Assembly: GCA_020086605.1 (NCBI GenBank)
Contig: JACBWW010000071.1
Location: forward strand, 62,001-126,000
Reading direction: 5' to 3'
Length of the DNA stretch: 64,000 nucleotides
DNA from: Lanius collurio
Lineage: Eukaryota; Chordata; Aves; Passeriformes; Laniidae
In this document: piece by piece, positions 1 through 14,689 of the stretch
How positions within the stretch are numbered: position 1 is the stretch's first letter
Layout of the letters: the number at the start of each line of letters is the position of its first letter
Position numbers and translations under genes: made by a program
The notes under the pieces: model-generated
The model's database searches: none
The model's input: the letters and a program-made list of their open reading frames with translations, nothing else
Told to the model about the DNA's origin: nothing

Positions 1-1609
1 TCCTACAGGAGACTCCCAGCCCTCAGCCAGGTGAGAGAGACATCCCAGGCCCCAGCTCCAAGCCTTGGCTTTGCTGAGCCCCCTGAGTTTCAGCCCTACC
101 GGCCACCTCCCAAAGCATCCAAACTCAAACACTGATTCACAGCCAGAGGAAGTACGCCAAGAATGAATCAAAGGGTTAACAGCGGCCAGGGGGTGTTTGG
201 TGTCAGTTACCCTAGAGCTTAATAATCACACAAACACAGCAGGAGGAACTCTGGAGCAGCCAGTTCTTCCAGGGGATGAGCTGTGCCTGGCCAGAGATGG
301 GATAGGGGGGTGACTGCCCACTCCTCCCTGTGCATGTCCTGCACAGGGAGAAGCCACAAGGCTCAGAGTTGGGATTTTGGGGAGCCTCAAACATGGAACT
401 ACCACAGCACTGCTCACCCCAACACCCCCCCACTGCTGCCTGTGTCCCACATCCCCAGCCACAGTCCTAGGATGGAGGAGTCACTCTCTCCCACTGGGAA
501 GGGAAAGACGGGCATTTGAAAACAGTAGAGATTTTGATCTAAATACAGTGAGTTTGCTTATTTTTGAAGATACTAGTGAGTTTTCCCACATGGCTCCTGC
601 ACAGCAGAGAAGGGCCCCATAGGAAAAGCTGGAGCTGACACTGAGCCAGACCCCTGCCACAGACAAGCAAAGTTTTTGTCATCAAACACCCCCAGATTTT
701 GGAGGGGTCCATGCTCACCTAGGGCATGGACTAAACTTGGGTTGGGTAAACCCAGGACCAGGTCTAAACCTGGCAAATCAAACCTGGACGGATCTAAACC
801 ACGATCCTCTGTCATCTTAGAGCAAGAAGCCCTGTCTCGAGCAATTCCTGCCACGTGCAGTTCTGAGAAATCGGGGACATTTCCAATGGAGAAACAGCTT
901 GTCCCTGTGGGACCAAAAAGCCCATATCACTTCACAAGCGCCTCAGTTTCCCCAAGGACACCTTGAAACACAGGATGCATCTTTCTGGTTTGCACCAATA
1001 CCATCAGAAACCAGTCCTGGGGACTTGGGTGGATGCTGGTTCTGTGGTGTTCTCCCCAAATCTGGCTCCTGCTGGATGGAGCCTCTTGCAGCTCACTAGG
1101 AAGAGTTGAAATGCTGAGCACGCCCTCCTGATGTTCGCCCTGATTTTCAGAAATTGCATTAAATCAGTATTGCTGCAAATTGCCCTCTTTTTTTGGCTCC
1201 TGCTTGATGTGAAGGGAAAACAAATGGAGTTTTAAAATGCAGCTAATCAAGGAGTTAAAGAGAGGTTAATCCTAATGGATTAATCAACTCGCAGGAGGAT
1301 AGGAAGGAGGCTCAGGGGAGAAGGAGCAGAGAAGCAGCCAAGCCTGGGTCCTCTTCCCAGGGATGATGGAGAGGTTAAGAGAGAGTCTGGAGACAGCAAT
1401 GATATTCCTTCTTCCCCGTGGATGCATCCAGCATGGGGACCACAGAGGAATAACGTGTCCTCGGCTTAGGTACATCTTCCCTGACAAAACAGAGCTCTCG
1501 ATGCAACCAACATCACCCCCTGAGGAAAAGAGTGAAGGATGTTTGACTTCACCACCCTCACCTACAGACACCAAGAGGTGATAAAACCTAGGATGTGGGG
1601 AGGGCCTGT
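1..1609. other. Intergenic DNA, no gene recognised
   Basis: Downstream of HSPB8 with respect to its transcription. Open frames here are short, lack splice-site context and show no family I recognise. In human the next gene in this direction is CCDC60, but I found no exon that I could assign to it. Confidence 0.6.
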
Positions 1610-2290
1610 GCAGGAACTCAGCACTTCTGTACAACAAATCAATGTGATTACGCAGAAGCTTCTTATTGTTTAAAATACGCATCACCTCTTTGGGCATCAT
1701 GCAGGAACTCAGTCATCTTCTAATTTATACAATAATAGCTACTTATCACCTCTTTTGTGCTTACTTATCCTATACTTACACATTATACTATTTTACATAT
1801 TTATGCATAACCTATATGGTTCGCTTACTTATACTTATTTAACCTAACACAGCACTTCTACATTTTATTAACTTATCCATTATACAGCACCTATGCATTT
1901 TGCAACTGCTGTGCATGAGATTACACATTACTTGACTGTTCTCTTTACTTTGTCTAAGAGCTCCACACACACTTTTCAGATAATACAATTGGTTCTTAAT
2001 CCAGTGCAGCAGAGTCCTCTTTATCTATTCCTCACTGTCTTGGTATTTTAGCATTTCAGCTTCTCCTTTCCCAGTTCCAATTTAGCACAGTTTATCTTCC
2101 AGTACCTTTCAGTCCTTGATGCTCCAGATCCAGGCAAGCAGAGTCAGGATGATGACAGGAACAAAACCCATCCAGTGCTCAGCAGCCAAGTTAGTCCAGA
2201 AAATCCAAACAGCATAGGACAGAGAACAAATACAAGTCCCTCTCTCTTCTCTTCTTCTCATGAACCCTCTGGCTGGGCTTTAAAACCCTC
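1610..2290. repeat. AT-rich repeat-like tract, possibly an old LTR or other interspersed element
   Basis: The tract is much more AT-rich than its flanks. It carries two imperfect copies of a segment that begins with 'gcaggaactcag' (1612 and 1701) and ends with 'atcacctctt' (about 1681 and 1745). On the minus strand around 2090-2230 there is a short open frame with a hydrophobic, membrane-like stretch that ends in a stop. No terminal repeats, primer-binding site or target-site duplication could be confirmed, so the class is unknown. It could also be ordinary AT-rich intergenic sequence. Confidence 0.3.
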
Positions 2291-5200
2291 CAGGAGCTGA
2301 CCTGCTACACCTGAAGGTGGATGGCCAGATGAAGCTGGTGAGGGTAATTCCAGCCTGGTCTCTCTCTGAGGGCTCCAATAGGAATAACTAAAGGTGGTTT
2401 GGCTGGGACACACTATCATGATTCAAAACACCTTACAACAGCCCTGACTGGTGTTAACCCCCCTGCAGAACTCAGAATGGAATTGGGAAAAGGATTTTGA
2501 ATAGAGCAGAGCCATCCCAAAGCTTTCAACCGCTGCCTGCACCCACCAGGGCTGCCCTAACCCCCCTGCAGGGTCCAGCCCATGGCTCTTGCCACCAAAT
2601 CCAAACATCCTCCTGCCCAAAACGTCAGCATCTGCCTCACAGCACAGCCAGGCGTCCTCCCTGGGACAAAGCCTCTTTATTGGCAGCTAATTGGGCTTCG
2701 GCATAAGAAGGGCTTGAACATCATTAGTGACAGTGAAAGCAAGGAGGTTTAAAGAAGGTTATTAATGATATACACACTGTATACAACAGCATAATCACAA
2801 AAACAAACAAAAAAAAATTAGCTCCATTAAGTATCATTATCAAGGCCTGGAGCTAATGGTTTAAGTTTAATTAAACCGATACATTTCTCCAGCACTGGCA
2901 GCAGTGCTCATCCCTTGGAGGGAGGTGGCAGCCGGGAAAGCTCAAGAAGTGCTGTTTCTGCAGCTTCACTGCTGCACCAGTGTCCTGCTGACTCTGGGCT
3001 CTGTGCTCCCCAGAGCTCAGCCCCCTTCAAGGTACTTTCAGCAGTGATTCACTCTCTTCAGCATCAGCCTTTTGCTTTGGCAGCTCGAAGACCTTCTGGT
3101 CAATGACCACAGAATGGTTTGGATGGGAAAGGACCTTGAAGACCATCTCATTCCAGCACCTTCCACTGCTCAGAGCCCCATCCAGCCCAACCCTGGCAGG
3201 CCACTCATCCCGCTGTCTCCAACCACACCTCCCTCCTCTCCCTTGTTTTGAGCAGCTCTTTGGAGACCAGAGGAGAAATGATTTGGAGCCAAGGTGGCTG
3301 CAGTGATCTCGCTGCTAATTTTGCAGAGAAGTCTTTTTGCTGTGGCTGTGATGATGAAGTGATACGAGAGGAATGAAACCCCACAGCCACTTTGTGCATC
3401 ACAAATTCAACAGAAATAAAACCCAAAGTGAGCAAATGCAGCACCTTTACCTCTGCGAGCCACTGTGGGTGCTGTGCTACCCCCAAACCCACTGCAAGTA
3501 GGGACAGGCAGCTCAGGCTGGGACACAATTCAAAATCCCATCAACTCCACTTTCCTCTTTGTCCATGTCTGTTTTCCACCCTGGTCCCAGCAGCGGGATC
3601 ATTGCTGCAGCAGGACTCACTATCATTTTAAAGAGGATCTTGGGATTAGCACCATCCTTATTAAAACCACTCACTCACACCTCATTTTACCTTCCCACTG
3701 GAGATGATTTAGCTTGATTTATTCTAATTACTCGTAATTTATTGTTTTAATGAGCTCCTCTGCAGGCTTTCTGTGTTTCATAACCACCCTCCTTGGCTGC
3801 TACAATGCATTTCAAGGAGGTCTTTTAATAAGGAGAGGTTTCCAAGGCTGCCTCGGATAGGGAGGTGTTGGTTGGAATACGAAAGAATCAAAATTAAGCT
3901 GAAATTTGCCTCTCCTCCAGGATGAGTTTGCTGGGGAGCATCTGGCTGGGAGCAGGAGGCTGCACTTCAGCATTTCACCCAAATGAATAGAGAGCCCTTA
4001 ATTATCAGCAGCATTTGCAACTGGGTTTAAAGACTGACAAAAGAAAACAATTAGGGGAAAAGTCTCCTTCATCCAGCTGCAGCTCTGGAGATAGGAATTT
4101 GGGGCTGGGAGGTGTTGCTGTCCAGAGGCAGCTGAAATTCCATGGATAGGTGCTCAACACCAGGGTCACCCACACTGTCCCACACTGCCCACCCAGGAGG
4201 GTCTGTGCTGCTGGAGCGGGGGGGCGGGGTGGAGGGCAGAACACAATGATTTACCCACAGAGATCTCTCCTTCCCTTTCCTCTGCTGGGATGGGTGAAGC
4301 TTCAGATACTTCTTGATCTGCTCCCGGGGTGGCTGGGCCATTTCACAGCTTTCCAGCCTTTAATTTAGAAGGGAGAGAAAGGCATCTGGTCAGCCAGAGT
4401 GGGTTATTTCTGTGACATTGGGTTCTTCCATTAGGATGAAAAGCAACTTTTTGCTTCTCTGTCCCCATAGCCATCATGTGGCACAGTGTTTCCTTTGGAG
4501 ACATCCAAACTAAAGCAGATGAGATTCACTTTGCAAGCGGAGACAAAAACTTCATGAAAGCAAAATCTGCAAAGGAGGTGAAGCTCCCAAAGAGAAACAT
4601 GAAAACACTCAAATGGCTCCAGCTACAGCAGAGAAACATCTGAGTGGTTACAGAATATTTTCTCAGGGAAAAGGGACTGGCTTGTAGTGAAGCAACTGAG
4701 ATTTGTGTGAGAAATAGTGAGAAACCTTATGGGAGACAGGGATGCTCCGGAGGGCTCTGGGAAGGAAAAACACCTAGAAGTGCTATACCAAATCCCCCAT
4801 GCAAACCCAGATGGATTCACTGCAGGAACACGAGACAGCTGCCAAAGGAGAGTCTGGAGACTACACATTTCCTGGAGGAAATGCTCTGCAGCCCCAGGGA
4901 CTGAGCAGGAGGATGCTGGAGGAAGTCAGGCTGAGCTCCTGCATGTGCAGAGCTGTGCAGAGGTTCCTAGAGGGGCTGGAAAGCACAAACAGCCTCATCA
5001 AACAACAAAAGGGTCTCTGTGGGCACCCCAGGACCCCACAGCATGATCCAACAGTGAGATCCAACAGGGAGCAATGAGATGCATCAAGTACATCCCTGCA
5101 GGGTGAGCCAGCAAGGGTGTCCCAATCCATGGGCACACGAGGGTGTGTGAGAGCGATGCTTCCCAGAGCAGGGATGGACACAGCTCTGGGAGCTGCTGTG

Positions 5201-8200
5201 CCAGACACTGGCCACATCTCTGCCCAGCCACCACCTGCTCCTGCCACAGGAGTGGGAAGTTGGAAAATAAGACCAACCCCGTTCTTTGAGAAGAGACCGG
5301 GTCTCTGGAGGTGCCTGATGGATCTGGACATCTCTGGAGGTTCTTGTGGATTATTCACCCGGCTCCCCATGCTGCCAACCAAAATAAATCAATTCAGCTT
5401 TTGCTTCCATTTTAGGAAAATAAATCCTCTGGGACAGGCTGGGAGCTGGTGTCCTGCTGGGAGCCACGTGCTCCCCATCCCTGCCCTGATGGGATGTAAA
5501 CTGGACTCAAAACCCCTTGGCCCCAATGACCCATGCCCCTGCCTTGCAGGGGGTAGGTAGTGCTTCCTTGGCAGCTCGGGACAGACAGCAGGACACAGAC
5601 AGGAGGTTTATTGAGCCTCCTGCCACTGAGCTGCCTAGAGAGCTCTCCTACAGCTTAAGTGACCTTATCCTTATCTCCTCATGTCCTGCAGCCCCTCACG
5701 GCAGCCAGCTGGAGAAGCAGGTCCTCCGAGGCTGGTTTCCCATGATGTAGCCCCTTACCTCATGGTGTTGGCAGCACTGGGAATCACCCATTTGTGCTGT
5801 GGTAGGGATCAACAAAAATTTTTCCCAAAACAAAAAAGCTGCATAGACCACCCACATTTCCCTCCAGCTGCCCAGGAGAGCTTTGCTGGGATTCAGGGCT
5901 GAGCTTGCAAGCTCACGGTCCTGAGATGCATCAGGAACTGCTGGATTTCCACCTCAACCCCAACCCCAGAATCCCTCTCTTGGAATAGGCACACTCCTCA
6001 CACTCCTTTCTCCTGCTGCTGGCCTCATCAGTGCCAATTGCAAATTTCCCAGCATTCAACTACTTAATCCCACCAGCTCTTTCAGATGTGGTTGTGTATT
6101 TGATCGGAACTGGCCTCTTAGAAATAAAAAAAAAAATTCTTCCAAGCACCTGCTCCTCTCTCCTCCCCATCCAGGAACAGCTCTGTACTGGCAGCATCAG
6201 TGCTGCTCCAAGAGCAGGATATGAAAGGCCAGATTAGGATGGTTCCTCTGTCTCCTTCAGCAGTGAAAATCATTTCGTCTTGAATGATGTGGATATTGGA
6301 AAGCCTAATGCTGCTCCAGGAGAAAAAAGGGAGCACTGTCCTCCTGGAATGATTGGGACAGGGCTGGCAGAGAGATGCTGCTGTGGCTGGGATGCTCCGT
6401 GCAGTGTAAATTGCTGATAAACACAATCCTGCCCCTTCTCCCTTGTGTGAGAGGGGTCCCAAAATGCACAGCTGGGACTCCCTCAGGCAGGCCCAGGGTC
6501 AGACCCACAGGAAGCCCACTCCTCCTCTCCCAGAGGATGCTCCCCTCAGTCACAACCTGCACAAGGTCTGTCCCTTAGAGCTGGTATTAAGCCATGCACC
6601 ATAATGTGACAGCATCTGACACCACCTGATGTGCTGTTAATTGCTCTGGACCCATAGATGTGATGTCACTGCAGAGTGCCTGCTACTGCTCTGTGTTACG
6701 GGGCTGATGACTCCAAACCAACATCTCACATGAGTGAGGGTGAGCAAAGAGCTCCCATCCTCTCCTCAGCCCCAGCTCTGCTCACCCTGGAACCTCAGAT
6801 CAGATCCCACCTCATCTCCTCAGACACGGGGGGAGAGGCTAGTGCAAAAGTGCCCCAGTGTTTCCAAACTGATTTTTCCACTTGCAGAAACACCAGTAGG
6901 GATTACTTTAAAACCTCCTTCACATGGATAATCAGATCTTACTTGAAAAGAACCTCCAGATCTCCAGTTACAATTATTTCATTAGAATGCGATACTCCGG
7001 ACCATACAAGAGCTTGAGAAGCTGCTGTCTGCACAGGTCCAAGCACGCTGCCCATGGAAGTGGTCCTTAGTGCTAATTGCCAATGCCAACCCCAGCCATT
7101 AGGAAATTATTGCTAATGCAGCTAACAACAGTTTTTATAAGACACTATCAAGGAACTCATCAGAAAGCAAAACCAAATACAGCAAAAAGCAATTAAAAAA
7201 ACCCAAAACTCACCCCAAACTGCAGGATCAGGAGGAATAAGAGCTGGAGCTGTTGTGTGAGTGCAGCAGCCTCAAAGCTGAGCCTGGATCTCCCTTTGTC
7301 CCAGCACTGCTGTGGCACCAGCCTGGGGCCCTCCCCAGATACCCCGGGATGAGAGAGGGGCACAGCTCGGGCTCATTCCCCCCGGCAGCTCCCTATGGAG
7401 TCACAGCTGGTCCCCTGCACTTGCAGCCCTGCTCAGGGAACCATCCTGTGCCAGACATGGGTGCAGGGCCAGGGGTTCACTGGGGGACACCCAGCCATGG
7501 TGCTGGGTCTGAGTGAGTCCCCAGGGTCTCCTGGGGTCCTTCTAGGAAAGGGGAAAAAACTGAGGTTGGGTCTGGGGATATTTTTTCAAAGGACTGATAA
7601 AAATAACTCTTTGAAGGAGTGAGGAAGAGGAAGGACAGTTTGTGCTGGAGAGCTGTCACCCACAGGGCCTGACGGCTCCAAGTGGCACAAGGACACAGGG
7701 CTGGAGCTGTGACTCATGACTTTTGGCATTCCATCCCAGTGTTGGTATCCCATTTTGAGGATTATATTTTATTCATAAAAATTGCTGTGCTCACAGCCAT
7801 GCCTGGCAGAGCTGCAGTGGCTGAGCTTGGGGCTAGCTGTGCTCTGCACCATTGGGGGGGGTCCCAGTTCTGTAACAACTGGTGGTAGTTAAATATAATC
7901 TGCAAAACTGGGTGAGAGTCCCCAGGATCCCACCCCTGACCTGGAACGTGGGTGCCTTCATGGCAGGCGGGTGCTGTGCCAAGGTTTACAGCACGTGGTG
8001 GGTGTTGCTGGTAACTGCATCCCAAATGAACCAGACTGAAACATGTGAGGCTGTATTTTTAACTCTGAGGTCCTGGTGACATGGAAAACTGGGTGCCTGG
8101 CCCAGGTGCTGCATAGATCAATGGAAAATTTCCTACCACCTATCACCACCTTAGCTTTGCTAACTCCAGGCACTGCAGTGTGTTAGCAAATTGTGCTTTG

Positions 8201-8639
8201 CCCTGGGAATGGTTTTAAGGCTGCGGCCAGAATCCATCAGAAACCATCTGCCATTCCACTGCGAAGTGCTTCCCCATGGAGCTGCAGGTGGGGAGCTGGC
8301 ATGGTGAGATGGAAACGGGGATGCGGCAAACCCAACTTTCCCAGCTCAGAGCCTGGTTTAGCATCCCCAAGCAGGAAGAACATTTTCAACCCCCTGGGAG
8401 GGTAAGGATGGGATGAGCCCACAGTCCTCGCCAGGCTAGATGTCTCCCCAACACAGAGTTAGCTACGATTAGTAATTCACCCACCAGTGCAGGCATCCCC
8501 ACACAACTCTCTTGTCCTTGCCTTCATGGGGATGACTTGTGCCAGGCTGGGAGGTGGCACATGGTGACATCCCCCCTCCTCCCCACCACCCACCCACAGC
8601 CTTACGCCCACCCCACTGGCTCAGTTTAGACAAGCAGAG
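2291..8639. other. Intergenic DNA downstream of HSPB8
   Basis: No coding exon is supported on either strand. Apart from the CR1 fragment near 3100, the visible structure is a set of AT-rich islands with TAAT-type homeodomain cores at about 2680-2890, 3630-3860 and 7050-7200. These could be conserved noncoding elements, but conservation cannot be judged from one sequence. Confidence 0.6.
3103..3230 (-). repeat. CR1 LINE 3'-end fragment
   Basis: Read on the plus strand, the segment begins 'gaccacagaatggtttgg' and continues through a 'gaaaggaccttgaagacc' block into 'cagagccccatccagcc'. This is the familiar reverse complement of the chicken-repeat-1 3' untranslated end, so the element points toward the minus strand. 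It is diverged and strongly 5'-truncated, with no reverse transcriptase sequence. This fits an old, dead copy and supports an avian source. Confidence 0.8.
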
Positions 8640-9251
8640 GCTAAGAACATCAACTGGGTTTTATTCCTCAGATCTGACAAATAAAAGCACAAATTCTCTT
8701 TGGAAATAAGGAAAAAAAAAAAAAAAAACAAACCACAACACCAAAACCCCAAACCAGTGTTCAAAGCACGCAGACGGTTTCTCAGGATGGAGGCCATGCC
8801 ATCAAGCTCCACCGCTAGACACGTGTCCTTCGCAGAGATGTAGTTTGAAAAAAACAAAACAATTCATGGAGGAGGAAAAGACACAGAGCTACAGGTTTCC
8901 ATATAAATTTTAGAGAAAAAAAAACAGGCCCTTTTTTGTAATTGTTATAAATACCCCATCTAAGCGACTCGGAGCAAACAATAACGATAAGGAGGAACAT
9001 CCTTTCTGCTTGGCCCCGTGGGCACAAAATCTCTACCGGCACCTCAGACTGCTACAAGCCCTTGGGGACGGTGGCCTGGCACCCGGTGTATGCCCCAGCT
9101 CTCAAGCTGGGGTGGCGGGTGCTGCCATCCCTGCGAGCGAGCGGCACCCGTCACCCTTGCCGGAGGCTGTCAGGACACCGCGCCGCAGGGGACCAGGGAG
9201 CGGGGGAAGGGGACAGAGGTACCGGGGCGCAGGAGGGCCGCGGGTAGCTGC
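8640..9251 (-). other. HSPB8: HSPB8 3' untranslated region
   Basis: Transcribed sequence between the TGA stop and the AATAAA signal. On the transcript strand it contains U-rich runs, including one that corresponds to the plus-strand A-run at 8711-8728. No other gene is seen in it. Confidence 0.65.
8660..8665 (-). terminator. HSPB8: HSPB8 poly(A) signal AATAAA
   Basis: The minus strand reads AATAAA here, about 590 nt after the HSPB8 stop codon. Cleavage would be expected around 8635-8650. That gives a 3'UTR of about 0.6 kb, plausible for this gene. Other AT-rich hexamers exist nearby, so the exact end is inferred. Confidence 0.7.
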
Positions 9252-11832
<2,581 letters not shown>

Positions 11833-12310
11833 GGCTTCCTTCGGAGGGGTCTGAGCGTGTCCCTGGGGCTCTCCAAAGGAGCCTCAGCCTCTGTGTGGCT
11901 GCTCCTGGCTGCAGACTTCCCCCGGGAGCCTGTCCCGGAGGAGACGCATCCACCCCGGGTGGGACGTGGGTGCGCGGGGACAGTCCCTCCTTTCCAGCAC
12001 CAGGTGAAGGACGATGAGAAAAATCAATTCAGGCTGTATCACCGGGAGCTGGAAGAGCACAGGAAGGACGGAGGGAGCTCTCTGACCGCGAGAAAAAGCT
12101 TCCTGTCTGGCTGCGATCCCAGGACTGGGGAGAGGAAAATAAAACTTCTTGTCAGGAGAGAGGGAAAAAAAAAAAACAACCAACAAATATCCTGAGATTA
12201 AAAAGCTTCTCTCTCACTTCTCACTCTAGCACTTTATGTGCAACTTTCCCTGCTGCTCCCGGGTGAGATCTGCAATAAATGCCTGAGCCTGGAGCCCAGA
12301 AACTTCTCTA
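11833..12310 (-). other. HSPB8: HSPB8 5' untranslated region (inferred)
   Basis: From the predicted start near 12310 to the ATG. It contains a U-run on the transcript (plus-strand A-run at 12168-12177). Open frames on the plus strand here show no recognisable product. Confidence 0.5.
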
Positions 12311-12334
12311 ACCTTCCAGCCGTTGGGCGAGTAC

Positions 12335-12342
12335 TATTTATA
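12335..12342 (-). promoter_or_regulatory. HSPB8: HSPB8 TATA box
   Basis: The minus strand reads TATAAATA, about 500 bp upstream of the HSPB8 ATG. Transcription would start near 12305-12312, leaving a 5'UTR of about 475 nt. A head-to-tail heat-shock-like half-site pair, aGAAacTTCt, lies at 12298-12307, essentially at the predicted start site. A run of 16 G (plus strand, 12352-12367) sits 9 bp upstream of the TATA box. The start site is inferred, not observed. Confidence 0.65.
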
Positions 12343-14670
12343 TGGATTTCAGGGGGGGGGGGGGGGGTGTTTTGCAAGTCCTGCCCTGTCAGACGAGTAT
12401 TTTGGAGAGGATGAAACAGCCGTGGAGAATTTGGGCAGTGGCAGCTGACCTCTTCTGCTGGCCCAAGGATCCCGGCTGCCAGGGGGCCACAGCACTTTGG
12501 CAGCTGCCCCAGCCCCTGCCGCCCCCTCCTGCTGCTCTGCCTGCCCAAAATAGCCCCCAAACTCACTCAGGGCTTGGATGCTTTCACCCCAGTGTCACCT
12601 GTTAAAAATACCGTTGTGGGGCTGACTAAGCTGCTCCCCTCACTGTAAAGACACGTCCCCACGCCACCGAGTACCACTGTACCGGGAAATGGGTCACTGG
12701 CGGCACCCCCAGCGCAGCAGGGGGAGGATGGTGGAATCCCAGAGGTGAGTGTTTGGGGCTTGTGGGGCAGGGGACAGGATGACCCTCTCCGACATCTCTT
12801 CTTTTGGCCATCTTCACCAGTTGGGCCCGGAGAAACATCCCCTAACTGCAGGAAGGAGACGGACCCCGGGGAGCAGGCAAGGCGCTCACGGCGCTGCTCA
12901 GCACCTGCCTCCTCCTTCTTGCCCCACTGCATGCCCCGGCCCTGCCGCAATCGCAGGGCGAGGCGTTAATCACAGCCGCGGCTGGGCTAATTACAGGGCA
13001 CCGGCGGGAGCGGGCTGCGCGCTGTGGGAAGAGGCACGGCCGTAGCACTGGAGGGGGAGCTCCCAGCAAGCATCCACCCGGGAGACACCGCCCCGAGCCG
13101 GGCCACAGGCGGGGGTACGGCTGGCAGTGACGGGGTCCCTCTGGAGGGGATCCAGGCACAGGTCCAGTAGGCAGCAGGGTGTGCCGGAGGACGGGATGTG
13201 ATCAGTGAGGGTCATGTGGAATACAGAACCACTTCCTCATGCCGCATCCTGGCTCTGCATCATGCTCCTTCTCTCCAGCATCTGCAATTTTTCTAATGGA
13301 CTCTATGGAAGTAATTGCAGCAGGACGACTTCAATGCAGCGCAGGCCACGCAGGGATCCAGCCACTGGTCAGTCCACGGCATTCATCACGGCAGCATCGC
13401 TGGGAGCAGAGAAGTGCCTCTCCCTGGCCAGGGTAGGGCTGCCCCCCGTGTATGGAGACACCTGGGTATTTCAGGGTACTCTCTGGTGTCTGAAGGGATG
13501 CCTGGAGGTGCCTGGTGAGGTCCCAGATGCCAGCTGAGTACTCCTGGTGCCGGGTAGCAGCTGCTAGCAGAGGGACTGAGCATTCCTCTCCATTCCCTTA
13601 TTCTACCCGGCTGCCTCTGCTTGGGTTGGGGGGCTCCTGGTGCCCATGCTGACAATGCAGGAACAGTTCTGGGGGTCACTGCCACACACAGCCTGAGCTC
13701 CGCTGGGCACCTCTCAGCTTGGCTGGGGAGCAGGATTGCCCCAGCACCCAGCTCTGAACACACTTGGGCAAAAACCGGTGCATGGAGTGAGAGGGACAAG
13801 CCCCGAGGAGGTTTCAGGCAGTCCCACGATCCTGCTGTGTTTCCAGGAGCCTCATAACATCCCCCGTCCCACACAGCTCCAGGCCATCCACCCTCCCCGG
13901 CCAGGAATTCTTCCTGTCGCCTTGTTTATCCTGATTAGTCACACGTCCCCTCCTCCCGCCTGTTCTCACCCTCTCTGGGCCATCCCAATTTAGCTCCTGT
14001 TGTCATTCCAAACCTCTCAGCTGCCTCCCACCGGCGCCACTCCACGACATCAGCTCTGGGAAGCATGAAGTGCCCTTGCAGCCCCCCTTCTCCTCCGAGT
14101 GACCTGGGGAGGCTGCCCTGTGTCCCCACAATCCATCTGTGCTACATCCAGACCGTTCCTTGGTGCCCATCTGGGCCCTAGTGAGGAGAATGGGGACATG
14201 GCCCAGTGCTGCTTCTCCCCAAGGGAAGGGGGGGGGGGAGGAGAGGCGGTTCCAGGGTGCTGGAGAGTCCCCATTGCCCATGGCTCCTGCCAAGGAGGTG
14301 ACCATAGCAGGTGCCTGTGGCATGGGAACTCTGTGCAGGGCTTGGAGTAGGGCTGTGCGGGAAGGGAAGGGCACAGCCCCAAGGAGAGCACTGGTGAGCC
14401 CAGTGTGACCTCCAGGGAGAGATGGACACATTTCTGGCTTGGACTTCCAGTGCCTGAACAGGGGCAGGGGGGATCCAAAAGGCCTGGCCAAGGGCAGCAG
14501 GAGCCTAGCCCAGCAGGGAAAGGAGAGCTGCCAGAAATACTACACAACTTTTTTTGCTTCAGCCAGTGTCCTGAGGAGCCAGTCCTCGGCAGATGGAAGT
14601 GGAGGCATATGCCCTCCCCTGTGGAGCAGCTGAAACACCCCAAAATATCACACCACACACACTTGCATCC
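12343..14670. other. Spacer between SRRM4 3' end and HSPB8 promoter
   Basis: No coding exon recognised. The part at about 12850-13110 is CpG-rich and contains TAATCACAG and CTAATTACA motifs (about 12966-12996). It is a plausible upstream control region of HSPB8. The rest is unremarkable, with a poly-G run at 14229-14240. Confidence 0.55.
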
Positions 14671-14689
14671 AGAAACATGATGCAAAAGA

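Noticed and set aside
1284..1700. 138-codon minus-strand frame that might be a CCDC60 or other exon
   Set aside because: No recognisable similarity, and its start falls inside the repeat-like tract.
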